Positions 42,553-52,790 are shown, counted from the first letter of the stretch. The stretch: DNA of 64,000 nucleotides from Faucicola sp902506215 (GCA_016888885.1 CP069437.1:372001-436000), one strand, 5' to 3'. Numbers and translations: made by a program. Notes: generated by a model not told the origin, from the sequence alone.

Positions 42553-43728
42553 CACACTGGCAACATTATTGTTAATCGTTGAAACGGGATTTATTTGGGA
42601 AGTCGTAACAGCTTGTGGCGTAGGTGACATGACTTGAGTAGCAACAGTATCAGAATTGCGACTGCGAATAATTGTCCCTGCATTTTTCAAATAACGCTGA
42701 CACTCACTATCAGACATGATTAATAAGTCACCAAACGAATTATATGCCTTGCATTTAGACCCAATCTTAATAGCCCCTGCGACCCTAATAACTGGATTGT
42801 TTGATTCAGCTTGGTAATTTGCATTAAGTCTATTATTAAGCATTTCTTGTTCAGCTTTAAGTATTTTTAAATCATTCTCTAGCTTTATTCTATTAATTTC
42901 TATTTGCATTAATTGGTCTGCTGATGGGGTACTAGCGGCAGAACTGGCGTTTTGCTGTGTTTGTTGTGTTGGCTGTGTTGCCACTGTTTCTGATTTTTCG
43001 CTGTCTTTCGAATATTTAGTTTGGGAAAACTTGTAGAGGGTATAAGCAATGCACAATAAAAAGGCAACAACCGCTATTTTGACTTTCAACGGTATTGTCG
43101 ATTTCATGTTGTGTTCGGCACTTGATAAATAATACTGACCGTATTTTTTACCGAGTATAATTTGCTTTTGGTCATCTGCCCTGTTTTTGACTGTAGGCGA
43201 ATCTGGCGTTTTTTGTGCTTTGTTAAATATAAAGACGTTGGTAAAAGGCACACCAAGCGGACGCTCAACGTACCAATGAGGACTAACTAAACCAAAAATG
43301 TGAGAGTGTATATAATTGGGTGACTGTGTGAGTAAGTAAATATCTAAGCCCCAGTGTCTATGTTCCTCCATGCTTGTAACGCGAATATCGTTAGATAATG
43401 CCCCTGCTTTTTGCTTTATCCAATCAATATTTTGACATTCATCATAAATAAAAATATCACCGACATTTGGTAGCCAACAATCGGCAGGGGGTGGCATATC
43501 CTCTTTGTCTTGCTTACCGAAAAAAATCTTGTCGGAGGGGATTTTCTGAACGTCTTTTAGTTGTTTTTGTGGCGGCTCATTGACCCCGTGAATGTTTGCA
43601 AATATGCGCCTTCTTGGCTTGCCTTCTTTTTCCAGTTTGTCGTTTTCATCTTGTAAGCGCAATATCTCTTTAATGATAACTTGACCTTTACCGTGACCGT
43701 TTGCGCCAGTGATTAAAGTAATCGGCAT
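42541..43728 (-). CDS. zot: Zot-family phage assembly ATPase, copy 2
   Basis: Product identical to the copy 1 protein at 35855-37042 (395 aa; Walker A GANGHGKG, Walker B FIYDECQ, one membrane helix). Confidence 0.92.
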   Translation of the reverse strand: MPITLITGANGHGKGQVIIKEILRLQDENDKLEKEGKPRRRIFANIHGVNEPPQKQLKDVQKIPSDKIFFGKQDKEDMPPPADCWLPNVGDIFIYDECQNIDWIKQKAGALSNDIRVTSMEEHRHWGLDIYLLTQSPNYIHSHIFGLVSPHWYVERPLGVPFTNVFIFNKAQKTPDSPTVKNRADDQKQIILGKKYGQYYLSSAEHNMKSTIPLKVKIAVVAFLLCIAYTLYKFSQTKYSKDSEKSETVATQPTQQTQQNASSAASTPSADQLMQIEINRIKLENDLKILKAEQEMLNNRLNANYQAESNNPVIRVAGAIKIGSKCKAYNSFGDLLIMSDSECQRYLKNAGTIIRSRNSDTVATQVMSPTPQAVTTSQINPVSTINNNVASVPQL

Positions 43729-43737
43729 GATACACCC

Positions 43738-44019
43738 CTATTTGCGTACAAAAATGATTTTAAGTGATTTATAAGTCGATACAAAAATAAGGGCATTTAT
43801 CCAAATGCTGATAACCACATCAACTTTTGCAACACCCAAAAGATTTAAAATAGTAGGCGGCATTGATGTGTTGAAACCATCTAATGCCCTATTGATATAG
43901 TCATTGACAACCGTATTGATAAAACCAATCGTAATAATCGAAAAGCCAATGCTAGCAAGCAAACGCCACACAAGACCCGATACTATGTAACCTGCAACAG
44001 CAACTAAAATGGCTTGCAT
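43738..44019 (-). CDS. DUF2523-type minor coat protein (pVI-like), copy 2
   Basis: Product identical to the copy 1 protein at 37052-37333 (93 aa, hydrophobic). Confidence 0.82.
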   Translation of the reverse strand: MQAILVAVAGYIVSGLVWRLLASIGFSIITIGFINTVVNDYINRALDGFNTSMPPTILNLLGVAKVDVVISIWINALIFVSTYKSLKIIFVRK

Positions 44020-44020
44020 T

Positions 44021-45253
44021 TTAAACCTCTCTTACTATGTAAAAGGCGACACCCAAACAGGCAACACCGACAAAAACAGGGGCAACCATTTCGAGAACTT
44101 GACAAAGGGCTTGGAACGGTATTTCGTGCGAGTAAGTGCGACCAAAATAATTAAAGGTTAATTGTTGACTTGGACACTGTGAGGGAAATTTAATTCTAGC
44201 TTGGAATCTGTCTTGATTCTCTAACCCAACATCAGACAACTCACCGACAGGGACATTTTTAGGGGCTTCATCTTGTGGCGGTTCTTGCTTTACCCAATCG
44301 ACAAAATCATTGACTTTATCAATAGCAGGCTGAAAAAAATCTTTGATATCATTTAATAAACTATCGAGCGCGTTATTGATAACGTCAGGTAATGACATAA
44401 CAGCGTCAAAAAGCCGCCCGATTGCGTCTAAAATGCTAGTTGGGTCAAATGGGGTATCTGGAGTAGTTGGAGTTGAGGGAGTTGTAGGGGTATCAGCGAC
44501 ACAAGCCGAGCCGCTCCAGTGTGTACCAGTACCACAATTATGCGTAGCGTCAGCGTCAGCTTTTGCAGTATCAAGCGCAACATCAGCAGCGCCGCTATTT
44601 ACATAGTCTTTTACTGCGTCATTGACGATTGACGCGCTAGCCGTGTCTGTTTTTGCATTATCGTAAATTTTATCTGCAACTGTTGGGATAGGGATTGTTT
44701 TATAGTCTGGCGTTTTTGTAATAGATTCAAAACCGTAGGGCAACCATTCATTTTTATCACCAGTCACAAGACAGCCTTGGCTACCTTTCCAAACGCCTGA
44801 AACATTAAGACCGCGCCAACGGAGTTTTGCTACAGCGTCGCAAGCTTCTTGCATTGTATAGCCACCCACACTTTGACCATATGCCGCGACATAATACCAA
44901 GTGCCAGACGTAACATTTTTATCTTTATACTTAATTGCATTATTAGCAGGGTCAAGCACCCAATCAAGCGATGTTAAAGCAATGCCAGTTATTTGAGATA
45001 TTGCGAGCGGCAAAGCAGCACCAACAATTACACCACCAACTATACCTTTTGCTATTTTTTGAGATATAGGACTTTTTGCGACAGTCACGGCAGCAGTACC
45101 ACCATTTTTCATTGCAGTGAGGACACTTGTAGCAACATCAAAGGCACTAAATGACCAACCGCTAGGACTGGCGGCATATACAATGCTAGATGGGGCAAAG
45201 ATTAATACTAAAGATATGTATATCATTAATATTTTTTTGATGATTGTTTTCAT
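44021..45253 (-). CDS. pIII/TspB-like adsorption protein, copy 2
   Basis: Product identical to the copy 1 protein at 37335-38567 (410 aa, signal peptide, Thr/Pro linker, C-terminal anchor). Confidence 0.8.
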   Translation of the reverse strand: MKTIIKKILMIYISLVLIFAPSSIVYAASPSGWSFSAFDVATSVLTAMKNGGTAAVTVAKSPISQKIAKGIVGGVIVGAALPLAISQITGIALTSLDWVLDPANNAIKYKDKNVTSGTWYYVAAYGQSVGGYTMQEACDAVAKLRWRGLNVSGVWKGSQGCLVTGDKNEWLPYGFESITKTPDYKTIPIPTVADKIYDNAKTDTASASIVNDAVKDYVNSGAADVALDTAKADADATHNCGTGTHWSGSACVADTPTTPSTPTTPDTPFDPTSILDAIGRLFDAVMSLPDVINNALDSLLNDIKDFFQPAIDKVNDFVDWVKQEPPQDEAPKNVPVGELSDVGLENQDRFQARIKFPSQCPSQQLTFNYFGRTYSHEIPFQALCQVLEMVAPVFVGVACLGVAFYIVREV

Positions 45254-45454
45254 CTTGTTTAAGCCTTAAAAGATTAAAAAGCATAAAAATATGGGCGACC
45301 CCTACGGGACAGGCTTTCCGCTTCAATCCTTTTATCTAGTAATAACTATCTGTAAGGTTCTATAAGTTTCTTTCTACCGAGTAACCTTAGATAACTAACA
45401 CCTAGTAATCACTATTTAAAAGATATTTCTCGCTACAATCCTTGTCGCAAAAGC

Positions 45455-45485
45455 AAAAAAAAAGAGCTACCGCGCGAGATAGCCC
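45455..45485 (-). terminator. Central phage terminator (copy 2)
   Basis: Same stem-loop and T run as at 38769-38799. The surrounding intergenic region spans 45254-45558. Confidence 0.85.
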
Positions 45486-45558
45486 TTAAAATAGCGAGCA
45501 ATTAGCGCGCTTGATGGGTCAATTTTTTAATGAATTAATCGAAAAGATGATTAATTAA

Positions 45559-45729
45559 TTAAAAAATTCGACCTTGTTTTTTCGGCAAAATTAATCGAGT
45601 AATTATTAAAAGAAGGGTTATCAAACCAATTAATGAAAAGATAATTAAAATTTCTAAAGACCAAAGATAAAAATCTTGATGGGTTTTAGATAATAAAATA
45701 GTGTCATTCAAAAAAGATTGATAGTTCAT
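45559..45729 (-). CDS. 56-residue single-helix membrane protein, copy 2
   Basis: Same frame as 38873-39043, coupled by ATGA to the 27-residue peptide gene. Confidence 0.7.
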   Translation of the reverse strand: MNYQSFLNDTILLSKTHQDFYLWSLEILIIFSLIGLITLLLIITRLILPKKQGRIF

Positions 45730-45809
45730 TTAATCATTAACCAAATACAGAACCAAGTTAAAAAAATAGGTAGCCAATTAAGAATGTTTGGTAAATCTTG
45801 ACTATCCAT
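45726..45809 (-). CDS. 27-residue hydrophobic peptide (pVII/pIX-like), copy 2
   Basis: Same frame as 39040-39123, with AGGGG upstream. Confidence 0.65.
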   Translation of the reverse strand: MDSQDLPNILNWLPIFLTWFCIWLMIK

Positions 45810-45839
45810 AATCAGCCCCTATTTTGTGACAAAGAAAAA

Positions 45840-46088
45840 CTATTTGCCTTTACGCATTAACATACCAATGATAAGACCGAAGGCGACCATACCAACGATA
45901 ACGCTAATTAATGCGCCTCCAGTTGAATCAACAAGCGCAGACGTTGCTTCAATCGGTGCAGTAATGGTTTCAGGCGTAGGCATAGCAAATGCAGGAACAG
46001 CTAAAGCCGTACCAGTGACAACAGCAAAACCTTGACTAACACGTTGACGAACAGTTTTTTTAGGTTGAACAGCAACTACTTTATTCAT
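45840..46088 (-). CDS. Major coat protein (pVIII-like), copy 2
   Basis: Product identical to that at 39154-39402; the ATG at 46088 is preferred over the one at 46103 for the same Shine-Dalgarno reason. Confidence 0.87.
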   Translation of the reverse strand: MNKVVAVQPKKTVRQRVSQGFAVVTGTALAVPAFAMPTPETITAPIEATSALVDSTGGALISVIVGMVAFGLIIGMLMRKGK

Positions 46089-46104
46089 AGCAAAACGCTC
46101 CATT

Positions 46105-46296
46105 TTAGTATCGTCGTCTAAGTAACATATTCATGACTTGGCGGTAACTCCAAGCCGTGAATATAACAACAAGAGTGGCAACGATAATTTCATCTCTTTG
46201 TTGTGTGGTAATAGCTAACATATCCAAACTTGTTTGATACTCTTGCCAGTTTTGGCAAACATTATCAACAAGTTGAGTACAGACATAATTAGCCAT
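46105..46296 (-). CDS. 63-residue single-helix membrane protein, copy 2
   Basis: Product identical to that at 39419-39610. Confidence 0.68.
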   Translation of the reverse strand: MANYVCTQLVDNVCQNWQEYQTSLDMLAITTQQRDEIIVATLVVIFTAWSYRQVMNMLLRRRY

Positions 46297-46303
46297 GTTT
46301 GTT

Positions 46304-46498
46304 TTATTCCAAATCGTAAATTTTGCTAAAGTCTATTTTGTGTTGTCCAAACTGTTCATAGGCTTTTATCTGTTCAGCTATGGATAATTTGGATAACGTA
46401 CATCTATCAGTAAAATCATTTCTAATGAACGCAAAGATTTGTTTATCAATTCTTTGCGCTATTAGGGCGTTTCTAGTTTGGTTTTGTGATTGGTGCAT
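46304..46498 (-). CDS. 64-residue protein of unknown function, copy 2
   Basis: Product identical to that at 39618-39812; overlaps the ssDNA-binding gene by 26 bases. Confidence 0.55.
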   Translation of the reverse strand: MHQSQNQTRNALIAQRIDKQIFAFIRNDFTDRCTLSKLSIAEQIKAYEQFGQHKIDFSKIYDLE

Positions 46499-46766
46499 TG
46501 GGTGCAGACTTCACAGGGCGAACGGAATAAACTTGCATATAAGCACCGCCATTTTGATAACGTCCTTCGGTAAATTCAATTTCGACTTCTTCGGCATTTT
46601 CGGCACATTGTTGTAATACGGCCTTCATTTGCTCAACAGGCATAACACCAGGTTCAAGGCGAATAGAATAATTAACAGGAGTAAAAACAGTAGCATTAAA
46701 GCCAAGACCATTTTTACCTTCATAAGCAGTAGGTAAGATTTTTCGAGTATTAAAAGTTAATTGCAT
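46473..46766 (-). CDS. Probable ssDNA-binding protein (gene V-like), copy 2
   Basis: Product identical to that at 39787-40080. Confidence 0.62.
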   Translation of the reverse strand: MQLTFNTRKILPTAYEGKNGLGFNATVFTPVNYSIRLEPGVMPVEQMKAVLQQCAENAEEVEIEFTEGRYQNGGAYMQVYSVRPVKSAPNAPITKPN

Positions 46767-46782
46767 GTCATTTTCTCCTTAG

Positions 46783-47997
46783 TTAAGCCACAAATGATAA
46801 ATGAGAATATTTACTTGTGGGGGTGACATAGTTAGGGGGTAATTGTTGGTCAAAGTTAATTTCGACAAGCTGAACAAAGGGAATAACCTTACCGCGTTTG
46901 TCAGTGTGTAGGTTTTGTAGTGAAGCGCGAGAGATACCAGCGTCAACAAGTGCTTTTACTTGACGATGAAAAGCCGTATTGCTCATACGCTGTTTTGTTT
47001 CTTTCCAACCAATATCACGCAATGAGCGATAAAACGACATGGCGTTATAGGCTTTGGTATTGGATACTTTGCCCGTAGGGGTTACGGTTCTAAGTTTCTC
47101 TATGAGTAGGTTTTCAACCTCAAAATCATTTTTGAATGTCATATCAGCACCTTTGAGCGTTTTAAATATCGGTTCAAAAGCCACGTTCCATAATTTTGTG
47201 AGAATATCGGGGCTTTGCCGTTGATGATTGATTAAGTCCCACAGATTCGAGGGATAGCCATTTTTGGTTAGGTAGGTTTTGCAAATACGCGCTTCAAAAC
47301 GCACTACTGCGTTACTGAAAGCTAATACATCATGCATGGCACAGATTAGAGATTTTGAGCGGACACAGCCTTTATCCGCTTGTTTTTGGATTTTCTGCAT
47401 TTGGGATTGAACTTCCAAAAACTTGCCGTAGGCTTTGGCATTGATATAACGAGAATCAGCCGACCAAGTGACATAATTAGCAAACTTAACTTCTTTAGCT
47501 TTGCGGTGTCCAGCTTGCACATTAGCGAGATAATCTAAAACAGGTTGTACCATGTTCTGATGTGGCAATTTGCAAAAATAAGTCGTATCAAGATGCAATA
47601 CTTCTGTATTAGCAAAGTCTAGGTACTTGCAAAGGCTAGGATATGCGGTAACAAGTAAGCCGAGCATTTCGACAGCACCCAAAGCAATATTATCGAATCC
47701 ATAGACATTGTGACCTTGCAACAGTTTAAGCGGTGAAGCCTTAATTTCAACGTATGGCATAGTGTTCATGCTGTCATGATAGAACTTGAAAGCCATGTCA
47801 GTGTAAGAACTGGGCAAAGACTCATAAGGGGTATAAATGTCACCCGTGACTATTTGCCCATTGTCATCTTTAGCGACATATCTTGTCGCACAGGGTAAGC
47901 CCAAATCTAGCAAATCACCATTGAAATAATAGTGATTGCCTAGCTGTTTGGCATAGGTGGGAAAAACTGGTATGGCTAGGCGTAAATGGTCAAGCAT
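46783..47997 (-). CDS. Phage replication initiation protein (gene II/X family), copy 2
   Basis: Product identical to that at 40097-41311 (404 aa). Confidence 0.87.
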   Translation of the reverse strand: MLDHLRLAIPVFPTYAKQLGNHYYFNGDLLDLGLPCATRYVAKDDNGQIVTGDIYTPYESLPSSYTDMAFKFYHDSMNTMPYVEIKASPLKLLQGHNVYGFDNIALGAVEMLGLLVTAYPSLCKYLDFANTEVLHLDTTYFCKLPHQNMVQPVLDYLANVQAGHRKAKEVKFANYVTWSADSRYINAKAYGKFLEVQSQMQKIQKQADKGCVRSKSLICAMHDVLAFSNAVVRFEARICKTYLTKNGYPSNLWDLINHQRQSPDILTKLWNVAFEPIFKTLKGADMTFKNDFEVENLLIEKLRTVTPTGKVSNTKAYNAMSFYRSLRDIGWKETKQRMSNTAFHRQVKALVDAGISRASLQNLHTDKRGKVIPFVQLVEINFDQQLPPNYVTPTSKYSHLSFVA

Positions 47998-48128
47998 TAA
48001 AAACTCCTAGCCTTTTTCATTTTAGAGTGTCTAACAGTAAAGCGGATAGAAAATAAGAGCCGAAAAAGAATATAAAGCCCAATAAAAACAAGAAAAGGAG
48101 TTTTATATTGAATAAAAAAATCAACCAT
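47997..48128 (-). CDS. 43-residue single-helix membrane protein ahead of Rep, copy 2
   Basis: Same frame as 41311-41442, coupled to Rep by TAATG. Confidence 0.62.
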   Translation of the reverse strand: MVDFFIQYKTPFLVFIGLYILFRLLFSIRFTVRHSKMKKARSF

Positions 48129-48129
48129 A

Positions 48130-48459
48130 TTAGACCCCCATCTCATCAACACATTGACGACAACGAGAACCAGCACCAACTAAGTAATCAGTAAAACAAC
48201 CACATTCGGAACAGGTATAAACATCATCATAATCATTAGACACAGGCACACCATTAGAAAGGGGGTTTTGCTTTGGTGTGTCATTGGGGGTTTCCCCTGC
48301 CCCAGTGTTAGGGACATTGGAAACAGGGGAAAAAGTTAAACCGAATTTCTTAATAGAAGAATTAACAATAGCGTTAAAAGCACTATTTTTTTCATCAATT
48401 GGTAAAAGAGCAAATTCAGCAGAATATTTTATTTCGATAAGTGAATTAACTTTTGACAT
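48130..48459 (-). CDS. Zinc-ribbon-like protein, copy 2
   Basis: Product identical to that at 41444-41773 (109 aa, CSECGC and CRQC). Confidence 0.65.
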   Translation of the reverse strand: MSKVNSLIEIKYSAEFALLPIDEKNSAFNAIVNSSIKKFGLTFSPVSNVPNTGAGETPNDTPKQNPLSNGVPVSNDYDDVYTCSECGCFTDYLVGAGSRCRQCVDEMGV

Positions 48460-48486
48460 TGGTAACACTCCCTAATGTGTTTTATT

Positions 48487-48583
48487 GTTTCATTGTGTCA
48501 CTAACACATCAAGGATTATAAATTACACTGTTTCACCGTGTCAATAACACAGATGATAAAATATTGTTTCAATGTACCAGTGA
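48487..48583. promoter_or_regulatory. Divergent phage control region with consensus promoter and operator repeats (copy 2)
   Basis: Same sequence as 41801-41897; minus-strand TTGACA at 48539-48544 and TATAAT at 48515-48520. Confidence 0.75.
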
Positions 48584-48591
48584 GGCAAAAA

Positions 48592-48789
48592 ATGGAATCT
48601 AAACAATATAGAGTGAAAGCCGTATTTTTTGACGAGCTAAAAGACAAAAGCTTTGATATTAAATATTCACTAAGAGAAGAAGTAACGGAAAGCGATATAA
48701 TCAACGCCCTACTTCATAAGCACTTAAAAGAAATAAACGAAAAAGACGTACTAAACTACTTTAAAGACGTTTTGAAAAAAGAAATCTAA
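48592..48789 (+). CDS. Small probable phage repressor, copy 2
   Basis: Product identical to that at 41906-42103 (65 aa). Confidence 0.65.
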   Translation: MESKQYRVKAVFFDELKDKSFDIKYSLREEVTESDIINALLHKHLKEINEKDVLNYFKDVLKKEI

Positions 48790-48977
48790 TGGACTACCTT
48801 GCCCCACCCAATCGCATGATTATGCACATAGTAGTATTCTTTGCCGTCATTGGATTAGTCAAAACAATAGAACTACTGATTAACAGACCATTCTTTAACC
48901 TATGGTATCTGTTGATATCAATGGCTGTCTTTTTATTTCAAAATTTCGAGCTATTCAAAACAGCAGTAAATTACTAA
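48789..48977 (+). CDS. 62-residue two-helix membrane protein, copy 2
   Basis: Product identical to that at 42103-42291. Confidence 0.65.
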   Translation: MDYLAPPNRMIMHIVVFFAVIGLVKTIELLINRPFFNLWYLLISMAVFLFQNFELFKTAVNY

Positions 48978-48979
48978 AC

Positions 48980-49068
48980 TTCGCATAATGTGCATTATGT
49001 GTAAATTCGTGGCGTGTTCGTGGCATGGTACACGCCACGAACTGAACATAACGCGGACATTATGCGAA
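48980..49068. repeat. attP-type hairpin of two inverted dif-like sites, junction of copies 2 and 3
   Basis: Same sequence as 42294-42382. Confidence 0.88.
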
Positions 49069-49142
49069 ATAAGATACTATGAAAATAAATTAGTTTTATT
49101 GCAAAGATTTTTTATTCTTTCTTATTGAATTTTTTCTAAATA

Positions 49143-49238
49143 TCCCGAATTCGGGACACAGGCACACCATTAGATAAGGTGTGCCTAACCAACCGCAATT
49201 AATCCGTCACGCCCGAAGTCGTGCCGTCATAATTGCGG
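49143..49238. other. Three-hairpin intergenic cluster, candidate origin/packaging signal (copy 3)
   Basis: Repeat of the copy 1 cluster at 35771-35866. Confidence 0.55.
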
Positions 49239-50414
49239 CACACTGGCAACATTATTGTTAATCGTTGAAACGGGATTTATTTGGGAAGTCGTAACAGCTT
49301 GTGGCGTAGGTGACATGACTTGAGTAGCAACAGTATCAGAATTGCGACTGCGAATAATTGTCCCTGCATTTTTCAAATAACGCTGACACTCACTATCAGA
49401 CATGATTAATAAGTCACCAAACGAATTATATGCCTTGCATTTAGACCCAATCTTAATAGCCCCTGCGACCCTAATAACTGGATTGTTTGATTCAGCTTGG
49501 TAATTTGCATTAAGTCTATTATTAAGCATTTCTTGTTCAGCTTTAAGTATTTTTAAATCATTCTCTAGCTTTATTCTATTAATTTCTATTTGCATTAATT
49601 GGTCTGCTGATGGGGTACTAGCGGCAGAACTGGCGTTTTGCTGTGTTTGTTGTGTTGGCTGTGTTGCCACTGTTTCTGATTTTTCGCTGTCTTTCGAATA
49701 TTTAGTTTGGGAAAACTTGTAGAGGGTATAAGCAATGCACAATAAAAAGGCAACAACCGCTATTTTGACTTTCAACGGTATTGTCGATTTCATGTTGTGT
49801 TCGGCACTTGATAAATAATACTGACCGTATTTTTTACCGAGTATAATTTGCTTTTGGTCATCTGCCCTGTTTTTGACTGTAGGCGAATCTGGCGTTTTTT
49901 GTGCTTTGTTAAATATAAAGACGTTGGTAAAAGGCACACCAAGCGGACGCTCAACGTACCAATGAGGACTAACTAAACCAAAAATGTGAGAGTGTATATA
50001 ATTGGGTGACTGTGTGAGTAAGTAAATATCTAAGCCCCAGTGTCTATGTTCCTCCATGCTTGTAACGCGAATATCGTTAGATAATGCCCCTGCTTTTTGC
50101 TTTATCCAATCAATATTTTGACATTCATCATAAATAAAAATATCACCGACATTTGGTAGCCAACAATCGGCAGGGGGTGGCATATCCTCTTTGTCTTGCT
50201 TACCGAAAAAAATCTTGTCGGAGGGGATTTTCTGAACGTCTTTTAGTTGTTTTTGTGGCGGCTCATTGACCCCGTGAATGTTTGCAAATATGCGCCTTCT
50301 TGGCTTGCCTTCTTTTTCCAGTTTGTCGTTTTCATCTTGTAAGCGCAATATCTCTTTAATGATAACTTGACCTTTACCGTGACCGTTTGCGCCAGTGATT
50401 AAAGTAATCGGCAT
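49227..50414 (-). CDS. zot: Zot-family phage assembly ATPase, copy 3
   Basis: Product identical to the copy 1 protein (395 aa). Confidence 0.92.
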   Translation of the reverse strand: MPITLITGANGHGKGQVIIKEILRLQDENDKLEKEGKPRRRIFANIHGVNEPPQKQLKDVQKIPSDKIFFGKQDKEDMPPPADCWLPNVGDIFIYDECQNIDWIKQKAGALSNDIRVTSMEEHRHWGLDIYLLTQSPNYIHSHIFGLVSPHWYVERPLGVPFTNVFIFNKAQKTPDSPTVKNRADDQKQIILGKKYGQYYLSSAEHNMKSTIPLKVKIAVVAFLLCIAYTLYKFSQTKYSKDSEKSETVATQPTQQTQQNASSAASTPSADQLMQIEINRIKLENDLKILKAEQEMLNNRLNANYQAESNNPVIRVAGAIKIGSKCKAYNSFGDLLIMSDSECQRYLKNAGTIIRSRNSDTVATQVMSPTPQAVTTSQINPVSTINNNVASVPQL

Positions 50415-50423
50415 GATACACCC

Positions 50424-50705
50424 CTATTTGCGTACAAAAATGATTTTAAGTGATTTATAAGTCGATACAAAAATAAGGGCATTTATCCAAATGCTGATAA
50501 CCACATCAACTTTTGCAACACCCAAAAGATTTAAAATAGTAGGCGGCATTGATGTGTTGAAACCATCTAATGCCCTATTGATATAGTCATTGACAACCGT
50601 ATTGATAAAACCAATCGTAATAATCGAAAAGCCAATGCTAGCAAGCAAACGCCACACAAGACCCGATACTATGTAACCTGCAACAGCAACTAAAATGGCT
50701 TGCAT
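50424..50705 (-). CDS. DUF2523-type minor coat protein (pVI-like), copy 3
   Basis: Product identical to the copy 1 protein (93 aa). Confidence 0.82.
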   Translation of the reverse strand: MQAILVAVAGYIVSGLVWRLLASIGFSIITIGFINTVVNDYINRALDGFNTSMPPTILNLLGVAKVDVVISIWINALIFVSTYKSLKIIFVRK

Positions 50706-50706
50706 T

Positions 50707-51939
50707 TTAAACCTCTCTTACTATGTAAAAGGCGACACCCAAACAGGCAACACCGACAAAAACAGGGGCAACCATTTCGAGAACTTGACAAAGGGCTTGG
50801 AACGGTATTTCGTGCGAGTAAGTGCGACCAAAATAATTAAAGGTTAATTGTTGACTTGGACACTGTGAGGGAAATTTAATTCTAGCTTGGAATCTGTCTT
50901 GATTCTCTAACCCAACATCAGACAACTCACCGACAGGGACATTTTTAGGGGCTTCATCTTGTGGCGGTTCTTGCTTTACCCAATCGACAAAATCATTGAC
51001 TTTATCAATAGCAGGCTGAAAAAAATCTTTGATATCATTTAATAAACTATCGAGCGCGTTATTGATAACGTCAGGTAATGACATAACAGCGTCAAAAAGC
51101 CGCCCGATTGCGTCTAAAATGCTAGTTGGGTCAAATGGGGTATCTGGAGTAGTTGGAGTTGAGGGAGTTGTAGGGGTATCAGCGACACAAGCCGAGCCGC
51201 TCCAGTGTGTACCAGTACCACAATTATGCGTAGCGTCAGCGTCAGCTTTTGCAGTATCAAGCGCAACATCAGCAGCGCCGCTATTTACATAGTCTTTTAC
51301 TGCGTCATTGACGATTGACGCGCTAGCCGTGTCTGTTTTTGCATTATCGTAAATTTTATCTGCAACTGTTGGGATAGGGATTGTTTTATAGTCTGGCGTT
51401 TTTGTAATAGATTCAAAACCGTAGGGCAACCATTCATTTTTATCACCAGTCACAAGACAGCCTTGGCTACCTTTCCAAACGCCTGAAACATTAAGACCGC
51501 GCCAACGGAGTTTTGCTACAGCGTCGCAAGCTTCTTGCATTGTATAGCCACCCACACTTTGACCATATGCCGCGACATAATACCAAGTGCCAGACGTAAC
51601 ATTTTTATCTTTATACTTAATTGCATTATTAGCAGGGTCAAGCACCCAATCAAGCGATGTTAAAGCAATGCCAGTTATTTGAGATATTGCGAGCGGCAAA
51701 GCAGCACCAACAATTACACCACCAACTATACCTTTTGCTATTTTTTGAGATATAGGACTTTTTGCGACAGTCACGGCAGCAGTACCACCATTTTTCATTG
51801 CAGTGAGGACACTTGTAGCAACATCAAAGGCACTAAATGACCAACCGCTAGGACTGGCGGCATATACAATGCTAGATGGGGCAAAGATTAATACTAAAGA
51901 TATGTATATCATTAATATTTTTTTGATGATTGTTTTCAT
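50707..51939 (-). CDS. pIII/TspB-like adsorption protein, copy 3
   Basis: Product identical to the copy 1 protein (410 aa). Confidence 0.8.
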   Translation of the reverse strand: MKTIIKKILMIYISLVLIFAPSSIVYAASPSGWSFSAFDVATSVLTAMKNGGTAAVTVAKSPISQKIAKGIVGGVIVGAALPLAISQITGIALTSLDWVLDPANNAIKYKDKNVTSGTWYYVAAYGQSVGGYTMQEACDAVAKLRWRGLNVSGVWKGSQGCLVTGDKNEWLPYGFESITKTPDYKTIPIPTVADKIYDNAKTDTASASIVNDAVKDYVNSGAADVALDTAKADADATHNCGTGTHWSGSACVADTPTTPSTPTTPDTPFDPTSILDAIGRLFDAVMSLPDVINNALDSLLNDIKDFFQPAIDKVNDFVDWVKQEPPQDEAPKNVPVGELSDVGLENQDRFQARIKFPSQCPSQQLTFNYFGRTYSHEIPFQALCQVLEMVAPVFVGVACLGVAFYIVREV

Positions 51940-52140
51940 CTTGTTTAAGCCTTAAAAGATTAAAAAGCATAAAAATATGGGCGACCCCTACGGGACAGGC
52001 TTTCCGCTTCAATCCTTTTATCTAGTAATAACTATCTGTAAGGTTCTATAAGTTTCTTTCTACCGAGTAACCTTAGATAACTAACACCTAGTAATCACTA
52101 TTTAAAAGATATTTCTCGCTACAATCCTTGTCGCAAAAGC

Positions 52141-52171
52141 AAAAAAAAAGAGCTACCGCGCGAGATAGCCC
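52141..52171 (-). terminator. Central phage terminator (copy 3)
   Basis: Same stem-loop and T run as at 38769-38799. The surrounding intergenic region spans 51940-52244. Confidence 0.85.
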
Positions 52172-52244
52172 TTAAAATAGCGAGCAATTAGCGCGCTTGA
52201 TGGGTCAATTTTTTAATGAATTAATCGAAAAGATGATTAATTAA

Positions 52245-52415
52245 TTAAAAAATTCGACCTTGTTTTTTCGGCAAAATTAATCGAGTAATTATTAAAAGAA
52301 GGGTTATCAAACCAATTAATGAAAAGATAATTAAAATTTCTAAAGACCAAAGATAAAAATCTTGATGGGTTTTAGATAATAAAATAGTGTCATTCAAAAA
52401 AGATTGATAGTTCAT
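52245..52415 (-). CDS. 56-residue single-helix membrane protein, copy 3
   Basis: Same frame as 38873-39043. Confidence 0.7.
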   Translation of the reverse strand: MNYQSFLNDTILLSKTHQDFYLWSLEILIIFSLIGLITLLLIITRLILPKKQGRIF

Positions 52416-52495
52416 TTAATCATTAACCAAATACAGAACCAAGTTAAAAAAATAGGTAGCCAATTAAGAATGTTTGGTAAATCTTGACTATCCAT
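52412..52495 (-). CDS. 27-residue hydrophobic peptide (pVII/pIX-like), copy 3
   Basis: Same frame as 39040-39123. Confidence 0.65.
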   Translation of the reverse strand: MDSQDLPNILNWLPIFLTWFCIWLMIK

Positions 52496-52525
52496 AATCA
52501 GCCCCTATTTTGTGACAAAGAAAAA

Positions 52526-52774
52526 CTATTTGCCTTTACGCATTAACATACCAATGATAAGACCGAAGGCGACCATACCAACGATAACGCTAATTAATGC
52601 GCCTCCAGTTGAATCAACAAGCGCAGACGTTGCTTCAATCGGTGCAGTAATGGTTTCAGGCGTAGGCATAGCAAATGCAGGAACAGCTAAAGCCGTACCA
52701 GTGACAACAGCAAAACCTTGACTAACACGTTGACGAACAGTTTTTTTAGGTTGAACAGCAACTACTTTATTCAT
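52526..52774 (-). CDS. Major coat protein (pVIII-like), copy 3
   Basis: Product identical to that at 39154-39402. Confidence 0.87.
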   Translation of the reverse strand: MNKVVAVQPKKTVRQRVSQGFAVVTGTALAVPAFAMPTPETITAPIEATSALVDSTGGALISVIVGMVAFGLIIGMLMRKGK

Positions 52775-52790
52775 AGCAAAACGCTCCATT

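Larger units (their letters stand above)
42385..49070 (-). mobile_element. Inovirus prophage copy 2 (6686 bp, complete)
   Basis: Same genes in the same order as copy 1, displaced by 6686 bp. It is flanked on both sides by the two-dif junction rather than by chromosomal dif. Confidence 0.92.
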